Source: Pholis gunnellus
Taxonomy: Eukaryota; Chordata; Actinopteri; Perciformes; Pholidae
Reading direction: 5' to 3'
Assembly: GCA_910591455.2 (NCBI GenBank)
Contig: OU342811.1
Span: 3,489,947 to 3,553,946, forward strand
DNA length: 64,000 nucleotides
This document shows, one piece after another, positions 10,061-22,000 of this stretch; the first letter of the stretch is position 1, and every line of letters begins with the position of its first letter. Below the pieces are notes generated by a model. It saw only the letters and a program-made list of their open reading frames with translations. It ran no database searches and was not told where the DNA came from. The position numbers were made by a program, and so were the translations under genes.

Positions 10061-13000
10061 ATGTCTCGAGAACAGCTGGTTGTACAACGGGCCAGGAAGT
10101 CCTTCCAGACGGGAAAAACCAAGCCTCTGGAGTACAGAAGCCACCAGCTGAAGAACCTGCTCCGCTTCATCTCAGAGAGACGGGGGGAGATTGCAGATGC
10201 TGTCAAACGGGACATCGGCAAGGTGTGGCTATTTCACCCAGGGCCAGAGAAGTGGGTATTCTTTGCCCTGGGGAGTCCTGGCAGCTCACTGGGCAGGATT
10301 GTAAAATATAGCAGAATGCATTTACCAACATTGTTCCAACATTCACTGCCTATATTATTTTTAGTCTCTGGAACAGCAGTTAGTTTTACGATCATTAGGA
10401 AAAACTCCAGGAAGTAAACGAGTCAAACTCGTTTAACGATTTGATTAAAACGAACACAAGTTTCCAGCTAAGAACACTTAACACAGCAAATTGTTGTTGA
10501 AGTTGCTCATCTATTTAGCTTCTGTTGTAATTTACACACTTTTAAAGAAGCACAAGCTCCACAGGCAGGTGTATATTTGGTTAGACTAGAGTTAGAGGTA
10601 AAAAAACAAAAACTCTCTGTATTTTTCAGTTTTATCTTAAAGGCAGGGTTGATTAGCTTGAGAAACTAGAAAGAGAATGCTAGATTAAAAAAATCATCCA
10701 ACCTAAAACCCCAGCCCAGTGTTGCCAACTGTTTTCCAATGAAAGTATCTAGGCTTAGCAAGAATGTCGCCAAAACTGGCAGCCTCCTCTAGTTCCACTC
10801 CCCTAAAATTATTATTATGAATATCATAATGAACGTAAACAATGAACATGGCTATTGTTAGTACTCACAGCTATCAAGCTAGCAGCTTGTGGAAGACTCT
10901 GGTGACAAGCAATGAGTGCACTGGATGAATATGCGCAGACAGACAGACAGACAGACAGCCAGTCCAATCACTACATTGGACTGAATGAAATGATTGGACG
11001 GGTTTATTACAGTGCTGCTAGAGCCATAGATGCATGTCTTGGTAAATGGACTGTACTTGTATTTCTTTTTCCTAGTCTTCCGACCACTCAAAGCGCTTTA
11101 ACACTACATGTCATCATTCACCCATTCATACACTGATGGCAGGGGCTACCATCTAAGGTGCCACCTGTCCATCAGGACTATCTAACATTCACACCAATAT
11201 TCACACACCGTAGGCACAGCCTTCAGGAGCAGTTTGGGTTAAGTGTGTTGCCCAAGGACACATCTCGGAGCCATGGATTGACCCGCTTTACCTCTGAGCC
11301 ACAGCCGTCTTGTCAGATCATTTGATTCATTGAACGCTGTCAGGATGTAATAAGAATTTCAAGATTAGCAACCCTGCTGTTTTTTAAATGTTTTTCTTAT
11401 GAGTACAGTCGTGTACCTATAGCATCCTGGATTTGAATATTTTGGAACAAAATGTATGATAATAATTTTAGATCAAATAGGATCAAAATTGCTGCCAGAC
11501 TGCACAGTAAATACATACAGCAGCTTTTTGAGCGCAGTGAACATGTTGTTTCTGACAGGCCTAATGCCAACAAAAATGCATTGAAGCAGAACATTTTGTC
11601 AGATAAAGAAATGTGTATTTTAGAAATGATAAAATCAGTTTTTTCAGTACATTTTGACTTTTAGAATTAACGCTCTGGAGTTATTGTAGTGTTTGGATCA
11701 CATGAGTCAGAAACGACAAAGCCACCATTGAAATCTAATTCTACAAATCGCATAATAATATTAGCGTTGCCTGCTCTTTATCAGACACTGGGCAACAAAA
11801 AAGCATAATAGAAGCTGAGCAGCATTCAAATGTTTATTTAGAATTGGAATGTCAACGTTGTGAACAAAGCTTTAAACTCTTCGGTACAACCCTCACACAG
11901 TTATGAAATATAATTACCAATGGATGAAAGTCCTTGCTGGATGTCCTCACTTTCACCCTCATTCCTCCCACTTATGGATGTTTGACCAACAATTGCAGCA
12001 AGTCTCATCTCTGGCCTACAGATCAGATGGTCCTTATTTGTCTTCTGGTTTGTTATCCTTCTCTTTTTTCGCATACACTTTTTAAATTCAAACCATTTCT
12101 TTTTTTAACTGAGCCAAAGTCCGTATCTCGGGTGACCCAACATTTACTGCCTCGCAGCCCGGACGCTGTTGTCTCAATTTCTGCAGTAGTTTTTTTTTTT
12201 TTTTTTTTTTAATGTAGGGGCTATTCTTCTGTCATTTACGTCAACTTCACCCCACCGAGATCCGAACTCAATGCGAGCCACATTGGCATGTGGTCTGACA
12301 ATGCGAGCAAGAACCCATCATAAGTTGTTTTGAAAAGACGTGTGTAACCTTTTGATGTAAAATGTGGTACATATAGAGTAACTGTGATCCATGTGTTTCT
12401 GCGTGACAGATCAATAAATTTGAATAAATGAACATACAAACTGAAGATGAGCACTACATCTAGTCCCTCCTTACGCTTTCAGAGTGCAAATGGGACTGAG
12501 CTGTTTGAGACGCTGGGACTGGAGGGAGAGATCAGTCTGTCTATGGAGAAGCTGGCAGAGTGGGCAGCTCCTCGGCCTGTAGAGAAGAGCCTCCTCACCA
12601 TATCTGATGAGGTCTATGTGCAGCCGGAGCCTCTGGGAGTGGTGCTCATCATCGGGGCCTGGAACTACCCGTGGGCCGTCACCCTCCAGCCGCTGGTTGG
12701 AGCTATCGCTGCTGGTACTAAACATACCCATACACACCCATATGTATTTTCAAATAGGGGTACAAATAGGGGTTCAAATGGTCTTATTAAGTGTGCATAG
12801 CGTAGATGTAGCTACAGGGGCTACATGTGTAGACTCTATACGTTTAAAACAAATTATTAATGAAAGCAAATCGAGATATTGTTAAGAGTTACTCCTACTA
12901 GTAATACAATCCTAAAGGTACTCCTCCCTACCTGAAGGCCACCGTAGTTCTCTGACACACTTGGAAAGGGAGGGGTGAGCAGAGGGTTATTCAGTTGGTG

Positions 13001-16000
13001 GCAATCTGCAACCTCACCACTAGATGCCACTAAATCTCACACACTGCTCCTTAAGGGTTTTGTAGCGTGAGCGGGTCCTGCCCAACGGAAAGAAGGGTAG
13101 GATCACACCTAACACGGTGGTAACTCCGTCAGTAGTCCGACTTTAGGGGATTAGTGTCCCTCTGATGAGTCGGGAGTGTACCTTCGGCCTTTTATCTCAC
13201 CCCGTAGCTGAATCGTTAGGATTTCGGAATTTCTGAGAGTCTTGTACGGCTACGCCCTAGGCGCTCTCAGTAGGATGTAACCCTAACACCCAGTATGAGT
13301 AGTTACGTACAACGTCTGTACCTTACTGCTGTCTACCATTGAAAACGGCACTAGATTAAATACACAGAGATTATATATATGTCTTGTTTGGCCTGATTGA
13401 GATCACTTTAATAGATGTATCACTAATTATTACATCCTCTGCTCAAAGCTAATAAAACCAGTTTGATAAAGTATGAAACGCTGTTAATTACCTAATTTTA
13501 CATCATTAACGAGTTTGTTCTTATTTTAGATCCATTTTTGAAAATGATGCAGTGTTAATATCCAGCAAATTACATTCCATACATGTGAGCAGCTTGACTC
13601 CTTGTCGTTCAGTGCTTGTGCGTCAGGTATTATAAAACGGGAAGCAGAATATGCTCTCTGATAAACTAGGAACTTTATCAAAATAATGTATTACAGGATT
13701 CTCTGAGAGGATTGTGGGTGGTCCCTTGCGTCGCTTGTCCCATCGTCATTAGTTTGTCCTTTTTATTGGCAAAAGGCTTTTTTCTTCTTTACTACACAAG
13801 TGCTTAATGGTGTGATCAACGCAACCGTGAAGGGAACTTTTTGCACACCGTGATTACATACAAAGTTGATGCAAGGACGTGAATTTGCGTCGGGCCATAC
13901 GTATACGCACAAGTTGAAATGGTTCAACCTGAGTGAGGAATTTGCATGATGAGATGTCGTGAAAGCCCATCAGCGATGACATTTTTCTCCTGTCGTCCTG
14001 GTATTGCATCGGAAACGTAGAAAAACGGAGAGAGCGCTATGATCATATCTCTACCTCACAGGGTTAAATAATGCCGTGAAGCGAGCAAGGAAGATTGTAG
14101 CCGACCCCTCTCACCCTGGACAAAAACTGTTCGTGCCCCTCCCATCTGGCAGGAGGCTGAGGTCCATCAGGACCAAGACCTCACGACACATGAACAGCTT
14201 CTTCCCTTCCGCAGTCTGGCTCATTAACTGAGCCCGGGACCCCCACTGACTGTCATCCCCAGGACAGATTCCTACCGGCCACTCCCCTGCATCCCTTCTA
14301 TCCCTTCTATTACACTCAACACTTTTACTCTACACTTACATCTCACTTGTTTATAGTCCTGTTATCTGTTCGATTGTGCACTTTATTTTATATTTCGCTT
14401 TATTTTATATTTCACTTTATTTTATATATCTCTGTACATTTTAATATGTTTCTACTTGCACTGATTGTTGTGACTGTTAAATGTTATGCACCTCCCGTCA
14501 TGTCAAATTCCTTGTATGTTTAACATACCACGGCAATAAACGGTTCTGATTCTGATGGTTTAGGCCTAGATTCTGTTTTCATCGTTGATGGAGCAGCTGC
14601 AGTGTTAGCAGAAAGCTTATCGATTTAAAAGTTGTTTGCTTGTCATCTTGAGGATGGACCAGACAAAGCATGAAGTCACACTACCAATCGGCATCATAAT
14701 GCAGTTATTGCAGCATCCTTTTGATCCATTTCTTGCAATTAAACACAGCACACTCTGTTTATTTTGTGTTCATATCGAGACCTAATACATAATGTTCACC
14801 ACTTTCTAAACCTAGCCATAAGTTTTCATGCATGAATATAAACAATTAGAAAAACTTTTATTTCCCTTATAACTACAATAAATTGTCAAGTTTTACCAAG
14901 ATTCTTGCTACCACAAACATGTTAATGATGCATTGTAGTTTCAGCTTTTAACAAAGAAATGGAAATGAATGAATACAAAAGGTTGGTAACTTTATATCAA
15001 ACAGTGTTATTCCTGTTTAGGCTGTCATTTTTAATGCAGCTATTCATATACAAATGAAGACAAACTCCAATTTATTAGCCATTATTTTGTATAGTATGTC
15101 TGAACATGTTACTACATGTAATAACAGTGCACATGATTCAATATGTCTATCAAGCAATGACTTCCAAACCTCATTTAACTATTACCTGTATGTTTTCAAG
15201 AAAACTATGCTGTGTTATATGAAACATGTCAAATATTGAAGTAGACATGCTGCAAGTGTCTGTCTGTCTTAATAGTATTGGGAAAATAATAATAATGTTA
15301 AAGTGTCCTTAATTAGAAAATACATTGCATGATTTTGATGTAAAAATCTGCCAACGGTAGCTTAAAATCTCTTTGTATTAGTTAAGAGTTCCTTCAAACA
15401 CTTCCTAGGTGCTTATTACAAGAATCTATGGGTTGCAAGTAGTCCAGACACACTAAAGGGAGAGGATAGGACGAGGGGAAGAGGATTTCCAGGGGAGGCA
15501 CTTTCCCTGTTATGAACATTTACAAAGCAGCAATAGTGGTTATTTCAGCCACAGCTGGTGAAAAGTGACACAAATGATCCCACGAGTAACGGCAGGTGAA
15601 AATGGGCTTTGCATAACGATTGTGATCGCTCACGTTGTCTCTTTCATCTTTTAGGGAACGCTGCAGTAATAAAGCCATCCGAGGTCAGCTCTCACTCCGC
15701 CAAGGTCATGGAGGAACTTCTGCCTCAGTATCTAGACAAAGTGAGCCTCCTGCTTCCTTCAAAATGATTCATCTCTTTAGCTACATCTGGTGTGAATGGG
15801 GGGGTTTTAATGACTGCATATTTTCCACCTAGGATCTGTACCCAGTGGTAACAGGTGGAGTGTCAGAGACCCAGGAGCTGCTGAAGCAAAGGTTTGACCA
15901 CGTCTTCTACACAGGAAGCAGCGCCGTGGGTAAACTGGTGATGGAGGCTGCGGCTCGCCACCTCACCCCAGTGACCCTGGAGCTGGGAGGGAAGAGCCCC

Positions 16001-19000
16001 TGCTACATCGACAAGAACTGTGACATCCGTGTCGCATGTCGGTCAGTCTGAACTGTAAAATGTATCACAAAACGCTGCCGTTACGTGAGCTCCCTTTGCG
16101 ACTTAAAAAAACAGAACAACACACAGCAGTTGGGGAGCTACGGCAATGTAAGAGTGTGTCTTCAAGGTTTGAGGCTCTTTCATTATTGTTTCTCCCAATA
16201 CAGACGCATCACATGGGGAAAGTTTGTCAACTGTGGCCAGACGTGCATTGCTCCAGACTTCATCCTGTGTGAAGCCTCTATCCAGAGCCAAGTAATAGAA
16301 GAGATCAAGAAGTGCATCAAGGTTGGTCTAAGATTAGGTTTGTAATGTGTCAGTTCTTATCAGAAGGGAATCTGACGCATCATCTAGCTATAAAGCAAGA
16401 CATTTCTGTCTGTGTGCTCTTCGCATATCTCAAAGAGCTCATGTGATCTACTGGGTGGGTGTAATGCTGGGGACCGCAGCGGGCAGACAGTAGCTCATTG
16501 ACTGCGGTTCTCTTTAGGCGCTGGAAGTAGGAGGGCCATTACATTAGTACAATCATTCCAGTCCGACCAGTGTGCGTCTAAACTGGAGGCTGTGGGAAGA
16601 GTTTTTTACTCACAGGTCTACAGATTTGCTCTCATTCTAATCTGCAGCCAACTGTCTGCACGGCTCCATCTCAGCTGTCTGACGAAGCCGCGACTCTCGC
16701 TGAAGCATTTATTTACACTTCAAGACACAACACTTACATTTTCTCTTAATTGAAGAAAACAGTTCATCTGGGTGGATGGAGGATTTATGCGTACACGCGG
16801 ATTCTCCCTAGTAACCAGCATGTGTGTAGCGACAGCTCACATTTCTCATCATGCAGTGCTGGACCGAGTATTGTGTTAAGTTTGCTTAAGTTTTCCCGCT
16901 GCAGACGACAAGCACAACTCCACAGATTTGTGTATTTGCCTCACAAAAACAAAAGTAGGAGGTTCAGTCAAGATCGACAGGGGAAAATGTGTCAGTGAAT
17001 GTCTGAGTTGCAGCTTGAACCTTTTAGAACATGTAAATTCACGCAAAGCCAGGTCTTCACTTGGACAAGTAACTCATAAGACATGGCTTGAGAAGGACCG
17101 GGATCCGCCACCGTCCAGTTAACTTGACGTCAATCTCTACTGGAGGAGTGGTCGTTTTCCAATGCCGGGGAGCGGGGGCTGCTTGGCTGGGCACACCGCA
17201 GGGAGGTCACCCTCCCAGCTGCACAGGGTGTCGTCGCCCCGTGGTGGCCCCGCCTCTGAGACCCAGCAGCTGCCTCCTTGCTTTTTTTTCAGTAGTTTTT
17301 ATCTTTTCAATGAATCCGCTACACTTATGCAATAAGAAGCTACCCTTTATGGCATTCTCTTAATCAGTTGCGTGTTTTCATACAAAATGAGCTTTCCGCA
17401 CACGACCATATCACAGCCAAATATCTGATGACTGTGGTGTGGTGTTATATATTTGATTCAGTCTTGATTTGGGTTTTTACATTTTAAAGGGTTGTAAATC
17501 TAGTTCTTCAAAAGTTGTAGCACACCAGTCAACTTGAATCAAATAATAAATTGCGGTTGGTGAGAATGCTGAGTGGCTAGTAACTTTGGAAAATCACCAG
17601 CCACAATGGCTTGTGGGCAAAACAAAGTCCAGCCCTGCCTACAGGTTATGTTATGACACAAGCCATCTTTTTCAGGTCACAGCCCTCGACAGCCATAGTT
17701 TGTCGTTGATCTTAGTTGAGATGTACTGTGCTATATTCTGACATGCCTTTTTATACTTCTTTTCCATGTATACACAGAATGGTGATGAAAATGTGTCTGA
17801 AAGTCATGGCAATGTGTTGGTAAAGATGTTCGTGACCCTGTTGTAAGTAATCTGACATAATTGATCTTCTATTTTACACAATGCAGGAGTTTTACACAGA
17901 TAATCCAGAAACGTTTGAGGACTACGGACGCATTATAAACCAGCGGCACTTTAAGCGGCTCATGGCTCTAATGGAGGGGAGCACAGTGGCTGTTGGTGGA
18001 AACAGTGATGAATCCCAGTGCTACATAGGTACATGCTTTGTTTGACCAATAGGTTGCTAAAAATAATTTGTACTGTGTGTTAGGCAAGCAGCTAAATTTC
18101 AGTAAACTGAATTGATTGTGGTGGTGGTTAGTTCAAGAGTCCGGTTGAGTAGCCCATGTTTTATTGATGCTAGGCCTTACTGGCATGCACACGGTGTTTA
18201 ACACTCTTAAGAAGTGGCTTTGCTCAATGACATAGTGCCCCAGACTATTTAGGGCGGCTGTGGCTCAGAGGTGGAGTCTAATGAGAAGGTCGGCGGTTTG
18301 ATCCTTGGCTCCCCCAGTCCTTGCCAATGTGTCCTCGGTAGCAGTTAATTTTCCGTTCAAATTATTACTCAAACTATAGAATCATTACTGGCCACAATCT
18401 AAGAGTAAGACAGTAGAAGTCTACACTGATGAAGAGGGCCAGCCTGTGAGGAAAAGTCAGCTAGGCCGTAAAAGCCCAAATTTGGTAGCTCTGGCACATT
18501 CTAATGCCATTATGCCATCATATACTCATCTCTATTATTGAATATTTAATGAGTTTGCCTACCTAATTGTAAACCAACAAGTTCTCACTCCCAACTCGTG
18601 AAATAGCGGCACTTGGTCAGTGGCCCTAAGCTCTAATCTATGACGCTCTACAGACCCTCTAGCGTTAGCTTTGGACTTTGGTCAGTTTCCTGTTGTTAAA
18701 TGCAAAGTGTCTTTTCAAATAAAATGTCCAAGTCTGTCTGTTAAGTAACTTGCATTAGTAAAGTACAGACGTAACAAAACTAAGGGGAAATGACATTGAC
18801 TTGGTTCCACACGAGACACAAATAGCGGTTTCCTGGGTGAAGGGCCTTTTGGTTGGTTGATTTTATTTTATTATTTTTAAAAAAAAAAAGTCTATTGTGT
18901 CGGCCCAAAAGGCACGTGGGCTCACTGGGGAAGTGTCCGTTTTTCCATATAGATGTCTCTGAAAAGAGTGTAGCTTGTTTCTTCATGGACGATAGCCGGT

Positions 19001-22000
19001 GTGGTCATCTTGGATTCATAACAGTGAAAGGCATTTGTTTGTTGCCAAACATGTTTTTGGTGGAGTATAATGGCAAATGTTTCTGCTCTCTGTATGATCA
19101 AACTATTAGACACTGTCTAAACAACAAGCCTATTTTTGCACCATTTCAGGAGCTATTTCATAGAGGTCTTCTTTGTTGCACAAGTGGCTGATTGCATGTA
19201 AGGTAGAGACATTCAATCCAATTCTAGTTTGGCTTCTTGTCTTTGTCTCGTCTGCTTTGGTAGTTGAAAAGGTGTTGGGTATGTTGTCCTTTTAGTTGTT
19301 GAACCTCATGAGCTGAACTGATGGGTGTAGGCACAGGTACAGTAAACTAATGACATTGAAGATATTCCTAATCCAAACTCCCTCTCATCCATATGTAAAA
19401 TGTTGATTACTTTATAGTCATAACAGAATAGGCTAACATTTTATTTCTTGCCATGGTACAACTGGCAACCATAACACTACACCATCTTGTTTGTCCACTG
19501 TACATAAAGCAGTGCCCGTGCTCTTGGAGTAAGCCTCTTCTTCCTCTCTCCTGGCAGCCCCCACCGTGTTGAAGGATGTGACGGGGGAATCCAATGTGAT
19601 GAAGGAGGAGATCTTTGGGCCACTGCTTCCCATCATCACTGTCAGCGGTGTAGACGAGGCCATCCAGTTCATTAACGAGAGAGAAAAACCTCTGGTTATA
19701 TACATCTTCTCCCATGACAACAAGGTAAACACATCCCTTTATTCTAGTTAGTATTTAAAAGAATGAGTTGTCTGTGAATTTATAATTCAAATGTGTTGAT
19801 AAGATTGTACCCACAGTGCTCTGTCTGATGGACTGTTTGTATCTAATGAACAGCTGATCAAAAGGGTGATAGCAGAGACGTCCAGTGGAGCTCTGCTGGC
19901 TAATGACTGCCTGGTACACTTCACTGTTAGTGCTCTGCCCTTTGGAGGAGTTGGTGAGTGTGTAACTGTTCAACCAACCTGCAGCTATTCAGCCTCCTTT
20001 TTTATTTGGAAGAACAAAGCTGACGCACATGTATAGCTGACTTGTTCTTCCATCTCTCGCTCAGGTAACAGCGGTATGGGTTGTTACCATGGTCAGCACA
20101 GCTTTGACCAGCTCAGCCACCTGCGCAGCTGTCTGATCAAGCAGCTGAAGATGGAGGGAGTCAACAGCATGCGCTACCCCCCCCACACAGCCAAAAAGCT
20201 GGGCTGGGCGCGGTTCTTTCTGCTCAAGCGGGTCAACGTGTGCAGGCTGCGGCGCATGGCACTGCTGGCCACGTTGGCTGGCTTGGCAGCGTTTGTGGTG
20301 CAGGTAAAGAAACTAAAATATCCCAATTCGGTCAAAGGAGCAGCAACAGATTTTGCTTTGATATGGGCAATGTGTTACTTAACACATTAGTTTCTAGGAC
20401 GTTTCCTGTAAAGAACAATTTGGTAGTAATTACAAGGGGTTGAAGTTCTGAGACATCTGAGTTTAGTGCGTTTCGTTCAGTTTATGATCAGTTTTCCTGA
20501 AGAATTTCCTTGAAACGATTGCTGCATTTGTACCCAAGTAACTATTAAGTCATTGTTCAACACTTTATTCTCTGTGTTAAATCCAATGCTTGCCTGTAGA
20601 CTGGTTTCACTTTCTTGCTGTGAAATGACTAAAAGTCTCTAGATCAAGCTAGCATATGATAGGAGTAAATTAATTGAATAATAAGTTGAACACAGTCTCC
20701 ATTTCTCTTATGATTAGTACTAAATTGCATCGTCCTTTTCAGGAACCTTCCTATGAATTTACAGATACAACTCTGTGTTCCTTTACACTGATCTGTAAAA
20801 TAAAGCATCACCATGATTTATTGTTGGGACAAATGCATAAAATGCAATAACACCATTTTTGTAAGATTTTGAGTATGAAAACAATAAAAAAAAAAAATGC
20901 AGATTATGTATCATCCTCATTAATATTATTAGTGTCAGATTACTTAACTTTAAAATCCTTTCCTGGAGTCTGGTCCTTTATCTGAATAAGCAGCCTGCCT
21001 ATCACACCATGGGTTAGTAATCAACCCGAACACCAGAGACCAATAACAACGACCGTAACAACTTTTCATCAAAATGACCAATGGTTGTCAATTGTTTCTG
21101 CTAGTAAGACTCCTGTTACCTTCGAGGGCAACACCATTAAAGCACTGTATTAAAATATAAGACCAAACTAGAAATGTGTTTGTCAGTCTTTTAACTCTTT
21201 CTCCTCCTGTCCATTGGTTCCTATTGAAGATGTAAATCTTATAGCAATGTACTATTTGATTTTTTTTAAAAGGCTCGGTGACGATAAGAGCCAGGTGCTG
21301 TAGCTTTAAGCAAAGAGAAGTGCATTTGATGGAGACTGTTTTTAATAGATTTTAGTCAACAGTGGAGCTCTATGGCTCAGAGGAGTAAGATATATCAGGC
21401 TTTGGATAGACACACAGTACTTGTTAGGAACACCAATCCATTGTTGGTTCTGGTGTTTTCATTTGGTGACGCCAAGAAAAATGCAGAATCCATAAACCAT
21501 ATCCTTCAAACTGTTGTCATGCTAGAGGGATAATGTGCTTTGTTCTTGGACCTGGTGCAGTGTTTCCACAGTCGCTGACTTATTTAAAGGACCAGCGTGT
21601 AGGATTTAGGAGTATTTGTTTGCAGAAATTCAATATGATATTCATAACTGTTTTCATTTGTTAAACTAAGAAAATGAGTTTTCGTTAGCTTAGATTGAGC
21701 TGTTGAGCGACAGCTGATTTGGAAGTGAAGAGTCTTCCTGACCTGCAGGCCCCAGCAGCCACACCTCCTCCTCTCTGATCTGCATCACTGGTGCACCACA
21801 GGGCTGTTTGCACCGCCTCCTTCTGTTCGCCCTGTTCACTTACGACTGCATGGATTTTACACTGAAATGACAACTGACACAGAAGCAGAGAAAGCCTCGT
21901 GGGGAGGGGCGGGGGGAGGGGCGGGGGGAGCTGCGCTCATGTGATTGGTTGAAAATGAGGCTGACATCTGATTGGCTACAGATGGTCCATGGTGAAAAAA

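Noticed and set aside
13150..13180. CTGATGAGTC word, suggesting a hammerhead ribozyme
   Set aside because: No matching GAAA core or pairing stems at the right spacing on either strand.
18252..18343. tRNA-like A and B boxes
   Set aside because: No acceptor-stem pairing or cloverleaf; the sequence matches a SINE head seen reversed elsewhere in the window.
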